A stretch of DNA of 15,255 nt from an uncultured Actinoplanes sp. (GTDB lineage: Bacteria > Actinomycetota > Actinomycetes > Mycobacteriales > Micromonosporaceae). The translations under genes and the position numbers were made by a program. Shown in pieces: positions 1 to 6,910 of this stretch; the first letter of the stretch is position 1, and each line of letters opens with the position of its first letter. The notes beneath the pieces are model-generated. The model did not search any database. It was not told the DNA's origin and saw only the letters and a program-made list of their open reading frames with translations. The stretch lies in assembly GCA_934667465.1 (NCBI GenBank), contig CAKUMG010000042.1:1-15255 (forward strand), given 5' to 3'.

Positions 1-953
1 ACCGTGGCCTGGGGCGTGTCGTCACGGTCGGTGTTGACCCAGACCAGGGCGCCTACGGCGAGTAACGCACCGATGAGCGCGCTCGCGAGGAGGACGGGGC
101 GGCGCCCGATGCGGTCCCGGACGGGCGGCGCCGACGGGTTCAGGGCCTCCTCGAGGCGCCGGCGCGTCTCGGCGGTGTCGATGCGGGCGTCCGGGTCCTT
201 CTGCAGGAGCCCGTCGAGGACCGGGCCGAGCACACCGGCGCGCTGCGGCGGGTCGGGCGGCTCGGAGGCGAGGGCGGTGAGCGTCGCCATCGCGCCCGGA
301 CGCTCGTACGGCGGCCTGCCCTCGACCGCCGCGTAGAGCGTGGCGCCGAGCGACCACAGGTCGGAGGCGGGCAGGGCCGTGCCGTCGGTGGCGCGTTCCG
401 GGGCCATGTACTGCGGGGAGCCGAGCACCACCTCGTTGGTGGTCGTGATGATGCTGTCACCCTCGATGGTCGCGATGCCGAAGTCGGTGAGCACCACCCG
501 CCCGTCATCGCCGAGCAGGACGTTCGCGGGTTTGACATCCCGATGCCGTACGCCGGAGGAGTGCGCCGCCTCCAGCGCGCCCAGCAGGTCGAGCCCCAGC
601 TGCGCGACCCGGCGCGGGTCCTGCGGGCCGTCGTCGCGGATCACCTCCTGCAGCGACCGCGACGGGACGTATTCCATCACGATCCAGGCGCGCCCGTCCT
701 CCTCGATCACGTCGTAGACCTGCGCGACCCCGGGATGGCTGAGCCGCGCCGCCGCCCGCGCCTCCTGCACCGTGCGCCGGTGCACCGCGTCGCGCTCGCC
801 CTCGACCAGGTCGGGCGGGAGCAGGATCTCCTTGACCGCCACGTCGCGCTGCAGCACCTCGTCACGGGCCACCCACACCCGGCCCATGCCGCCCTGGCCG
901 AGCGTCTCCCCCAGCCGGTAACGCCCCGCGACCTCAGTCGGCACCGCAGTCAT
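1..953 (-). CDS. Membrane-anchored serine/threonine protein kinase (partial, C-terminus outside window)
   Basis: Eukaryotic-type (Hanks) Ser/Thr kinase that phosphorylates protein substrates at the inner face of the membrane. Reading from the ATG at 953, 317 codons are visible. Seen: glycine loop GQGGMG (residues 19-24), VAVK lysine K41, catalytic loop HRDVKPAN (D139, K141, N144), DFG (D157), and APE at 184-186. All key residues of an active kinase are present. A basic stretch (RIGRR, 281-285) precedes one membrane helix at about 286-306, followed by a hydrophilic start of an extracytoplasmic part (VNTDRDDTPQAT) that runs off the edge, so any sensor domain cannot be judged. The start has no good Shine-Dalgarno; a TATATC box lies 7 bases before the ATG, which would fit a leaderless mRNA. 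PknB/PknA-like families are the nearest named relatives; no gene symbol is justified. Kinase activity call is very secure, its role is unknown. Confidence 0.93.
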   Translation of the reverse strand, partial: MTAVPTEVAGRYRLGETLGQGGMGRVWVARDEVLQRDVAVKEILLPPDLVEGERDAVHRRTVQEARAAARLSHPGVAQVYDVIEEDGRAWIVMEYVPSRSLQEVIRDDGPQDPRRVAQLGLDLLGALEAAHSSGVRHRDVKPANVLLGDDGRVVLTDFGIATIEGDSIITTTNEVVLGSPQYMAPERATDGTALPASDLWSLGATLYAAVEGRPPYERPGAMATLTALASEPPDPPQRAGVLGPVLDGLLQKDPDARIDTAETRRRLEEALNPSAPPVRDRIGRRPVLLASALIGALLAVGALVWVNTDRDDTPQAT

Positions 954-979
954 GCGGGCCGATATACCCCGCCACCCCC

Positions 980-1016
980 GTCCGGACACTTCGGACGTCA
1001 CACTTACGCTGTGTGA
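980..1016. promoter_or_regulatory. Two adjacent inverted repeats upstream of the kinase gene
   Basis: Two short perfect inverted repeats stand side by side 27-63 bases upstream of the kinase ATG: GTCCG (980-984) with CGGAC (992-996), and TCACAC (998-1003) with GTGTGA (1011-1016), each with a 7-base spacer. They also lie in one of the few less GC-extreme stretches of the region. The position suits an operator, but no regulator is identified and the assignment is inference. Confidence 0.35.
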
Positions 1017-1170
1017 TCAACTCCCTGCGACGGTACGCATCCGCGCCCGCGCCGCGCATCCGCCGGCGCGCCCGCCGTACCGCCCGCCCGATCGTCACCC
1101 CGCGATCGGCCCCGGCCGCTTGCCAACCGGCGCCCCTGACGGCGGGGCGGGTCGCCGCTCCGCACCGTCC

Positions 1171-1333
1171 CGCCTCCCGGCACCGCCCCGCCGCCCGGCA
1201 CCGCAAAGAACCACCACCCCTCCGACCGGCGCTGCCCCACCGCCGGCACCATCCGGCGCCGCCCCGCACCGCCGGGACCACCCGGCACCGCCCCGCCCGA
1301 CCTTGCGCCGCCCCACACCGCCGGCACCACCCG
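1171..1333. repeat. C-rich (plus)/G-rich (minus) degenerate repeat tract in gene-free region 954-1407
   Basis: The 454-base gap between the kinase start and the MFS stop holds no credible gene. Its middle is built of repeated CCGGCACC words at 1177, 1195, 1243, 1282 and 1321; the last three are exactly 39 bases apart. A 29-base segment at 1256-1284 recurs at 1305-1333 with two mismatches. Purines are strongly biased to the minus strand, so the transcript running out of the MFS gene would be G-rich. Open frames across it are only Pro/Arg/Ala low-complexity translations. Confidence 0.6.
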
Positions 1334-1410
1334 AGACCGAGCGGTCCCACCCGAGACCGAGCGTTCTCCTGCGATATCGGGCAGTTCCGTGCGAGACCGG
1401 GCGGGACCTA
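1331..1410. repeat. Four tandem copies of a 20-bp unit
   Basis: Exactly 20-base periodicity: 1331-1350 (CCGAGACCGAGCGGTCCCAC), 1351-1370 (CCGAGACCGAGCGTTCTCCT), 1371-1390 (GCGATATCGGGCAGTTCCGT) and 1391-1410 (GCGAGACCGGGCGGGACCTA). The first two copies share their first 13 bases; the others are diverged. The last copy runs into the stop codon of the MFS gene (1408-1410). No spacers, so it is not a CRISPR array. Confidence 0.7.
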
Positions 1411-2643
1411 ACGGGGTGTCCCGGCGTCCGACGGGGTTCGGAAGCGGCGGAGGCCCGGCATGGAGAACGCGAGCAGCACGGTCGCGAGCAGGGCCGCCGC
1501 GCCGCCGAGGGCGAGCGACGCGCCCGCGGACGTGACCGAGGCGATCAGGCCCGCGCGCAGGTTGCCCAGTTCCGGCCCGCCGACCCCGACGACGTGTTCG
1601 AGGGCGGCGACCCGGCCCCGGTAAGCCTCCGTGGTCGCCGACTGGAGGACCGTTCCGCGGGCCACGACCGCCCACGTGTCGGCGGCCCCGGCGACGGCGA
1701 TCAGCGCGAGGACCAGCGGCAGCGCGGTGACCAGGCCGGCCAGCCCGAGCGTGAGCGCCCACACCGCCCCGCTGGCCAGCATGACGATCCCGGCGCGGCG
1801 GCGGTGACTGGCCAGCCCGGACAGCACCGAGGCGGCGACCCCGCCGACCGCGAGCGCCGAGGTGAACAGGCCCAGCACCTCGGGGCGGCCGCCGAACCGT
1901 TCCGCGTTGAGCACCGGGAACAGCGCGACCGGCATGGCGAGCAGCGTCGCGGCCAGGTCGGCCAGGAGCGCGCCGCGGACGGCGGGGGTGCTCACCGCGT
2001 ACCGGATGCCCTGGGTGACGGCCGCCGCACCGGGACGGCCGCCGCCCGGGGCGACACCACCGGGGACGCCCCGGATCCCGGCGAGGGCGGCGGCGAACGT
2101 GGCCGTGTCGACGACGAAGCACCACGCCACGCCGGCCGCGGCGGTGAGCAGACCCGCGAGGGCCGGGCCGGTCAGCATGGCGAGCTGGAACGACAGGTGG
2201 CTCAGGGCGAGACCGGCGGCGAGCCGTTCGCCGGAGAGGATCGCGGGCAGGAACGTACGCCGCGCCGGGGCGCCCAGGGCCCCGCAGGAAGCGCTTACCG
2301 CGAGGAGCGCGAGCATCGCCGCCACTCCCCCGCCGCCACCGAACGCGACCGCCGCCATGCCCGCGGTCGTCACGATCTGCACGCCGGTGCACGCCAGCGC
2401 GAGCCGGCGCCGGTCCACATGGTCCAGGAAAGCGCTTCCCGCGAGCGCGATGACGATCATCGGCACGCCCGCCGCCAGCCCGGCGAGCCCGACGGTCGCC
2501 GCGCTGCCCGTCGTGTCGTACAGGTAGTACAGCATCGCGAACGCGCTCATCTGCCCGCCGAACCCGGACGCGGTCGTGCCCAGCCACAGCCGCCGGAAGA
2601 CAGCGCTTTCCCGCAGCGGCCGCACGTCGGCGAGCGCTTTCAC
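1408..2643 (-). CDS. MFS efflux transporter (EntS/macrolide-efflux-like, MFS_3 type)
   Basis: Inner-membrane major facilitator protein, 411 residues, probably a proton-driven drug or small-molecule exporter. The N-terminus FRRLWLGTTASGFGGQM is typical of the MFS_3/EntS group, and there are about twelve hydrophobic segments through the chain, with the usual DRR-type basic loop between helices 2 and 3 (FLDHVDRRRLAL) and a hydrophilic central loop (about GVAPGGGRPGAAAVTQGIRYA). I place the start at the GTG at 2643, whose GTGA overlaps the stop of the upstream marR-like gene by four bases; this start puts the conserved N-terminus at residue 16, and the longer ATG-initiated frame only adds Arg/Ala-rich sequence inside marR. 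Cotranscription with and control by the MarR protein is inferred from the overlap. The substrate cannot be read from the sequence. Confidence 0.85.
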   Translation of the reverse strand: MKALADVRPLRESAVFRRLWLGTTASGFGGQMSAFAMLYYLYDTTGSAATVGLAGLAAGVPMIVIALAGSAFLDHVDRRRLALACTGVQIVTTAGMAAVAFGGGGGVAAMLALLAVSASCGALGAPARRTFLPAILSGERLAAGLALSHLSFQLAMLTGPALAGLLTAAAGVAWCFVVDTATFAAALAGIRGVPGGVAPGGGRPGAAAVTQGIRYAVSTPAVRGALLADLAATLLAMPVALFPVLNAERFGGRPEVLGLFTSALAVGGVAASVLSGLASHRRRAGIVMLASGAVWALTLGLAGLVTALPLVLALIAVAGAADTWAVVARGTVLQSATTEAYRGRVAALEHVVGVGGPELGNLRAGLIASVTSAGASLALGGAAALLATVLLAFSMPGLRRFRTPSDAGTPR

Positions 2644-3146
2644 ACCGCGCCCCGTCCCCGCGAGCCGTCGGCTGCCGTCCCGAGGTCGAAGTTGTCCTGG
2701 AGCCGGTCGGCGAAGGAGCGGCGCCCCAGCGCGGCCCGCAGATCGGCGACCACCTGGGTCAGCGAGTAGGGCAGCTCGGCGTCGAGCGCGCGGGTGGTCG
2801 CCTCGGTGGCGCGCCACTCCGCCTCCATGAACGGCAGGATCTCGTGCGCCCGGTCGGTGAGCTGCACGAGCCGGGTCCGCCCGTCCGTGCCGGGCGCGCT
2901 CTCGACCAAGCCCGCCTGGCGCATCGCCGTCACGGTCTGGCTCATCGCCGAGTGGCTGACGCCGCGCCGCCCGGCCAGCTCGCGGATGGTCTGCGGTCCG
3001 GACCGGCCGAGCGCGATCAGCGGCCCGACGAACCGCGTGCGCACCCCCTCGATGCCCGCGTCGGTGTAGAGGGCCGCGATGTCGCGGTCGAGCTCACCGA
3101 GCAGCCGGTGCACGTCCGACCAGTGGTTGCTGTCGAGCAGGTCCAT
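2640..3146 (-). CDS. MarR-family transcriptional regulator
   Basis: Winged helix-turn-helix regulator of 168 residues, slightly longer than the usual 140-150. The DNA-binding part covers about residues 50-105: LGRSGPQTIRELAGRRGVS, then the recognition helix HSAMSQTVTAMRQAGLVES, then the wing with the family-typical D-G-R (TDGRTRLVQLTDRA). Flanking N- and C-terminal helices would form the dimer. The ATG at 3146 has no strong ribosome-binding site; the region before it holds an AT-rich island suitable as promoter and operator. It overlaps the MFS pump gene by four bases, the classic arrangement of a repressor autoregulating itself and an efflux pump; ligand unknown. Confidence 0.88.
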   Translation of the reverse strand: MDLLDSNHWSDVHRLLGELDRDIAALYTDAGIEGVRTRFVGPLIALGRSGPQTIRELAGRRGVSHSAMSQTVTAMRQAGLVESAPGTDGRTRLVQLTDRAHEILPFMEAEWRATEATTRALDAELPYSLTQVVADLRAALGRRSFADRLQDNFDLGTAADGSRGRGAV

Positions 3147-3201
3147 GCCCGAGAAAGTAACAGTGCTTATATAATCTTCGCCAGCCGATTAGACTTCCGC
3201 C
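3147..3201. promoter_or_regulatory. Divergent promoter/operator between marR-like gene and DUF6461-like gene
   Basis: Short 55-base divergent spacer with an AT-rich island that is exceptional here: the palindrome TTATATAA at 3167-3174. On the plus strand TAGACT (3190-3195) sits six bases before the GTG at 3202, the spacing expected of a -10 box for a leaderless transcript. On the minus strand TATATAAG lies about 25 bases before the MarR ATG. A MarR operator centred on the palindrome is an inference. Confidence 0.5.
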
Positions 3202-4152
3202 GTGCTCCCCGTCGTAGATGATCTCGGCCATGCCCGCAGCCGCGTCGCGGCCCTCGGCGCCCGCTTCTGCCTGACCTTCGTCAAGAACGCCGATGTCGAG
3301 GAAGCGCTCACCCGGATGGGCGCCCTTCCGGGAACGGTTCAAGAACGCCAACCCGACGAGCTCCCCCGGTACGCCGCGGCGGTGCCCCTGGGCCGCTGGA
3401 CGCTCGTCGTCGAGGCGGACGGCGCGTCGAACGGCGACCACGTCCTGCTGGAAGCCGTGTCCCGGGACACCGAGGCGGTCTCCGTGCTCCGCGACGCGTC
3501 GGCGGCGCCCCGGTTCACCTATGCCCGCGACGGCGTGACCGCTGTCGCGTTCGACCCGTCGTACCCGTCGCCCGAGCTGACCTGGGGCGCCGAACCCGAG
3601 CTGCTGCGCCACCTGATGCAGGCCCTGGCGCTGCGCGAGCCCGCCGGCGAGGACGACGAGACGTGGCACGACCCCGAGGCCAAAGCACTCGTGCTCGCCC
3701 AGCGCCTCACCGGCGCCCGGGTTCCCGCCGACGCCCTCGAGATCCCCCGCCTCTCCGGGCGCCTGGAGCCGTGGTTCGTCGGCGGCCCCCGCCCGGCTGA
3801 CCTGCTCAAACGCGGCAACCGGACCGCGGCCGTGCTCGCCGCCGCAGAGGAGGCCTCCCCCGAGCGGCGCCGGGCCGTGGCCGCGGACCACGTTCGCCGC
3901 CTGGCCGCCGAACTCGGCGTGACCGGCGCACCGGGGCTCGCCGGCCACCTGGCGCACCCCGGCCCGGTCACCCCCGAATCCGAGCTGGGCCGGCAGGTGA
4001 TCGAATGGCTCGCCGACCCCGCGCGCTACGCCGCACTCACCACGGCCCTGCGCGGGATCGGCGACCCCGACTCCCTGGTAGCGCTCCGTGCCGCCCTCAA
4101 ACCCGGCTACGACGAGCAGTCCGTCATCACGGCCCTCGCCGACCGGCCCTGA
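3202..4152 (+). CDS. DUF6461-like protein of unknown function
   Basis: Soluble 316-residue protein without signal peptide or membrane helices. The N-terminal half resembles the actinobacterial DUF6461 pattern as I remember it: a short CLTFVKN segment at about residues 27-33 followed by helix and later RWTLVVEADG (about 69-78), then SVLRDASAAPRFTYARDG and VAFDPSYPS, ending in a Trp-Gly (LTWG) turn. The C-terminal half (about 160-316) is Ala/Leu/Arg-rich and helical, with repeated AADHVRRLAAELGVTG and IEWLADPARYAALTTALRG like segments; I do not recognise it. GTG at 3202 is the first start in frame and is preceded at leaderless distance by TAGACT. It is monocistronic and converges on the sulfonate operon. 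No function should be assigned. Confidence 0.65.
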   Translation: MLPVVDDLGHARSRVAALGARFCLTFVKNADVEEALTRMGALPGTVQERQPDELPRYAAAVPLGRWTLVVEADGASNGDHVLLEAVSRDTEAVSVLRDASAAPRFTYARDGVTAVAFDPSYPSPELTWGAEPELLRHLMQALALREPAGEDDETWHDPEAKALVLAQRLTGARVPADALEIPRLSGRLEPWFVGGPRPADLLKRGNRTAAVLAAAEEASPERRRAVAADHVRRLAAELGVTGAPGLAGHLAHPGPVTPESELGRQVIEWLADPARYAALTTALRGIGDPDSLVALRAALKPGYDEQSVITALADRP

Positions 4153-4193
4153 GCCCGAACGATCCGAGACCGACCAGCCCAGGCCCGGGCGGC

Positions 4194-4209
4194 CGGGCAG
4201 CGCAGCCCG
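4194..4209. terminator. Candidate bidirectional hairpin between convergent genes
   Basis: In the 106-base gap between two convergent genes, CGGGC (4194-4198) pairs with GCCCG (4205-4209) around a six-base loop. It is short and lacks a T-run, so it is only a candidate; the surrounding GC-rich sequence can form several alternative stems. Confidence 0.3.
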
Positions 4210-4258
4210 ACCCCGCGCGGCCGGCAGAGCGGCCAGCCCCCAGGCAGCGACGAGTCCG

Positions 4259-5185
4259 TCAGGCGGGGCCGGGGCGGGCCGGCTCCGCGGCAGCCTCCTC
4301 GATGATCTGCCGGTCCTCGTCACGGTGCACCCGGTACTGCTGGATCGAGTACGCGAGCGCCGCCGCCCACACCACATAGATCACCGCGTACACGGTGTAG
4401 CGCACCGGGTCCGACGCGTCGATCCAGTCGCTGCGCAGCAGGGTGCGGACGTTGGTCAGGATGATGATCCCGCCGACGGCCGCGCCCAGCACCCGCGGCG
4501 GGATGTGCCGCACGAGCCAGGCCGCGATCGGTGCCGCGATCACGCCGCCGATCAGCAGCGCCACCACCCAGCTCGCGTCGATGCCCTCGCCGCCGAGCCC
4601 GGTCAGGAAGCCGAGGCTGGCCGCGACGGCGATGAGGAACTCGCTGGTGTCGATCGAGCCGATCGTCTTGCGCGGCTCGAGCCGGCCGCTGGCCAGGATC
4701 GCCGGGGTGCCGACCGGCCCCCAGCCACCGCCGCCGGTGGCGTCCACGAAGCCGGCCACCACGCCGAGCGGTGCCAGGAAGCGCTTCCGCAGCGGCTTGC
4801 CCAGGGTGGTCCGCGGGATCCCCATCGTGGTGAACCGGATGAAGACGTAGAGCCCCAGCACCAGCAGGATGATCGACATCAGCGGCGCGGCGGTGCCCGT
4901 GTCCAGGTTCGACAGGAACGTCGCGCCGAAGAACGCGCCGAATGCTCCGGGCACGCCGATCTTGAGCACGACCGGCCAGTCCACGTTGCCGAAGCGCCAG
5001 TGCGAGACGCCGCTGATCAGCGTGGTGCCGATCTCGGCGAGGTGGACGGTGGCCGACGCGGCGGCGGGGTTGGTGCCGATCGCCAGCAGCAGCGTGGTGG
5101 AGGTGACGCCGTACGCCATCCCCAGGCTGCCGTCGACGAGCTGCGCCCCGAGCCCCACCAGCGCGAGCAGGATCAATCTACGCAT
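4259..5185 (-). CDS. TauE/SafE-family sulfite exporter-like membrane protein
   Basis: Integral membrane protein of 308 residues with about eight hydrophobic helices in two similar halves, as in the TauE/SafE (DUF81) family. Family-type signatures seen: the N-terminal GLGAQLVDGSLGMAYGV loop (residues 11-27), ATVHLAEIGTTLISGVSHW in the first half, and the corresponding VAGFVDATGGGGWGPVGTP and IGSIDTSEFLIAVA in the second. The C-terminal tail is hydrophilic and acidic (HRDEDRQIIEEAAAEPARP). It is the last gene of the sulfonate operon; its ATG at 5185 overlaps the end of the dioxygenase gene by eight bases. Known relatives move sulfite or sulfonates; here export of the sulfite made by the TauD-like enzyme is the simplest inference. 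Import of a sulfonate is the alternative. Confidence 0.88.
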   Translation of the reverse strand: MRRLILLALVGLGAQLVDGSLGMAYGVTSTTLLLAIGTNPAAASATVHLAEIGTTLISGVSHWRFGNVDWPVVLKIGVPGAFGAFFGATFLSNLDTGTAAPLMSIILLVLGLYVFIRFTTMGIPRTTLGKPLRKRFLAPLGVVAGFVDATGGGGWGPVGTPAILASGRLEPRKTIGSIDTSEFLIAVAASLGFLTGLGGEGIDASWVVALLIGGVIAAPIAAWLVRHIPPRVLGAAVGGIIILTNVRTLLRSDWIDASDPVRYTVYAVIYVVWAAALAYSIQQYRVHRDEDRQIIEEAAAEPARPGPA

Positions 5186-6041
5186 GGTCCGGTCCCTTCG
5201 GGATGTCGCCGCGCAGGGTGATGCGGTGCATGACGCGCCGCTCGGTGCCGTAGTCCCGGTTGGCGTAGTGCGAGGTGCTGCGGTTGTCCCACAGCGCCAC
5301 GTCGCCGGCCCGCCACCGGTGCCGGACGATGTGCTCCGGCTTGGTCAGATGCCCGTACAGCAGGTCGAGGATCGCCCGGCTCTCGAACTCGGACACCCCG
5401 GCGATGTGCGAGGTGAAGCCGGGGTTGACGAAGATGCCCTTGCGGCCGGTCTCCGGGTGCACCCGGACGACGGGGTGCTCGACCGGGTCGAGGCGGGTCA
5501 CGATCTCGCCGTCCCACTCGTTGCCCTGCCCGCCGCGCCGCTGCGCGAGGTAGTAGCCGAACTCGCGGGTGCCGTCGTGCACCGCGGTGAGCCCGTCGAC
5601 CAGGCGCTGCACGGCCGGGGTGAGCGAGTCGTACGCGAGCTGGCTGTCCGCCCAGTTGGTGTCGCCGCCGGCCGGGGGCAGGATCACCGCGCGCAGGATC
5701 GACCCGAGCGGCGGGCGGCGCATGAACGTCACGTCGGTGTGCCACACGTCGGCGAAGCCGTTGTCGGTGCTGTCCAGCGCGTACACCTCGGGGTGGGCCG
5801 CGTCGACGCCGCCGACCACGGGGTGCGAGGCGGTGAGCTCCCCGATCCGGCGGCCCAGGTCGACCTGGCCGTCGTCGTCGAGGCGCTGGTCGCGGACGAA
5901 GAGCACCTTGCGGTCCACCAGCGCGGCGCGCAGGGCGGCGATCTCGGCGTCGGAGGCGGTCGCCAGGTCGAGGCCGTGCACGACCGCGCCGAAGTGCGGG
6001 CCGAGCGGCTCGAGGGTCAGGTCGACCAGGGTGGCTGTCAC
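5178..6041 (-). CDS. tauD: TauD/TfdA-family 2-oxoglutarate-dependent sulfonate dioxygenase
   Basis: Non-heme Fe(II) dioxygenase of 287 residues, close to E. coli TauD (283). It should hydroxylate the carbon next to a sulfonate group, using O2 and 2-oxoglutarate, so that sulfite is released in the cytoplasm. Seen: iron ligands H101 and D103 (WHTDVTF) and H258 (RSTSHYANRDY); 2-oxoglutarate/sulfonate arginines R269 and R273 in ERRVMHRITL; H73 at the position of TauD H70. Other TauD pocket residues differ: V76 for Y73, A97 for N95 and E160 for S158 (alignment from memory), so the substrate may not be taurine. Start ATG 6041 overlaps the ATPase stop as ATGA. The gene lies between the ABC importer genes and the exporter gene. 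The enzyme family is secure; the symbol denotes family only. Confidence 0.9.
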   Translation of the reverse strand: MTATLVDLTLEPLGPHFGAVVHGLDLATASDAEIAALRAALVDRKVLFVRDQRLDDDGQVDLGRRIGELTASHPVVGGVDAAHPEVYALDSTDNGFADVWHTDVTFMRRPPLGSILRAVILPPAGGDTNWADSQLAYDSLTPAVQRLVDGLTAVHDGTREFGYYLAQRRGGQGNEWDGEIVTRLDPVEHPVVRVHPETGRKGIFVNPGFTSHIAGVSEFESRAILDLLYGHLTKPEHIVRHRWRAGDVALWDNRSTSHYANRDYGTERRVMHRITLRGDIPKGPDHA

Positions 6042-6910
6042 AGAGTGGCTCCTTCGGTGTGCGACGACGAGGACGCGGACGACGAGGCCGGCGACGACGA
6101 GGACGACGCCGCAAGCTGAGTCGGCCGGGACGAGAAAGAGGCGGGAACGGACGAGGAATCGGCGGCCGCCGCCCGGACGGCGTGGCCGATCTGCGCGCGC
6201 AGAGCGGCGTAATCGGGAAGTCCCCGTAGTTCATCGGCGGACAGCCCGGTGCGCGGCAAGCCGACGGGCAGGTCGAGCGCGATCCGCCCGGGCCGGGCGG
6301 TCAGCACGACCACCCGGCTCCCCAGGAAGATCGCCTCGTCCACGCTGTGGGTGACGAAGACGCAGGTACGCCCGGTGGTGGCGCTGACCCGGCGCAGGTC
6401 CTCCTGCAGGCGCTCGCGGGTGAGCGCGTCGAGCGCGGCGAACGGCTCGTCGAGCAGGAGCAGCGGGTTCTCCACGGCCAGGGCGCGGGCGATGGCGACG
6501 CGCTGCTGCTGGCCGCCGGAGATCTGCCAGACCCGCCGGTGCGCCACGTCGTGCAGGCCGACGCCGGCGAGCAGTTCGTCGACGCGGTCGGCGGGCAGGC
6601 CGGCATAGCGGAGGGCCAGCGCGACGTTCCCACCCACGGTCTTCCACGGGAACAAGCGCGGCTGCTGGAACACCAGGCCGGCGCCGCGCCCGGGGACCGG
6701 CTCACGGCCGGCGGTCAGCACCGTGCCCCCGGTCGGGCGCTCGAAGCCGGCGATCAGGCGCAGCAGCGTGCTCTTGCCGCAGCCCGACGCCCCCACGAGC
6801 ACGAGGAACTCCCCCGCCGGCACGGTCAGGTCGACCGGCCCCACCGCGGTGACGTCCCCGTACGAGTGGGTGATGTTCTCGAGCGAGATCGCGGGCTCAG
6901 CCGAGGACAT
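6038..6910 (-). CDS. ABC transporter ATP-binding protein, sulfonate/taurine type (TauB/SsuB-like)
   Basis: Cytoplasmic ATPase of the nitrate/sulfonate/taurine importer family, 290 residues. Seen: Walker A GASGCGKST (40-48), Q-loop FQQPRLFPWKTV (Q82-Q83), signature ISGGQQQRVAIARAL (130-144), Walker B LLLLDEP (150-156) and the switch histidine in FVTHSVDEA (about 187). The LFPWKTV segment is characteristic of TauB/SsuB/NrtD. The core ends near residue 250. After it comes an unusual 40-residue tail with 18 serines, encoded by a TCG/TCC/AGC-rich tract (6061-6160), absent from typical members. The ATG at 6910 lies 14 bases inside the end of the binding-protein gene, and its stop overlaps the tauD start by four bases, so translation is probably coupled. 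Confidence 0.93.
   Translation of the reverse strand: MSSAEPAISLENITHSYGDVTAVGPVDLTVPAGEFLVLVGASGCGKSTLLRLIAGFERPTGGTVLTAGREPVPGRGAGLVFQQPRLFPWKTVGGNVALALRYAGLPADRVDELLAGVGLHDVAHRRVWQISGGQQQRVAIARALAVENPLLLLDEPFAALDALTRERLQEDLRRVSATTGRTCVFVTHSVDEAIFLGSRVVVLTARPGRIALDLPVGLPRTGLSADELRGLPDYAALRAQIGHAVRAAAADSSSVPASFSSRPTQLAASSSSSPASSSASSSSHTEGATL
6061..6111. repeat. GACGAC/GACGAG low-complexity trinucleotide tract inside the ATPase gene
   Basis: Plus-strand sequence is a run of GAC, GAG and GCG triplets (for instance GACGACGAGGACG at 6063-6075 and again, nearly, at 6093-6105). On the coding minus strand it gives the poly-serine tail of the ATP-binding protein. Triplet slippage would change the number of serines without breaking the frame. 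Confidence 0.6.

Noticed and set aside
1331..1410. Possible CRISPR array
   Set aside because: Units are directly abutting with a 20-base period and no spacers; no cas genes.
952..2769. Very long plus-strand open frame (605 codons) rich in Arg, Gly, Gln and His
   Set aside because: It is antisense to the MFS gene and crosses the repeat tract; composition is that of an opposite-strand shadow in GC-rich DNA, with no recognisable domain.
4088..5221. Plus-strand open frame across the TauE gene
   Set aside because: No motifs and an Asp/Gln/Arg/His-rich composition typical of antisense frames; the minus-strand membrane protein is clearly the real gene.
4869..6119. Acidic C-terminus (poly-Asp/Glu) of a plus-strand open frame over the poly-serine tract
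   Set aside because: It is just the complement of the TCG-rich codons of the ATPase tail; the rest of the frame is antisense to tauD and the exporter gene.
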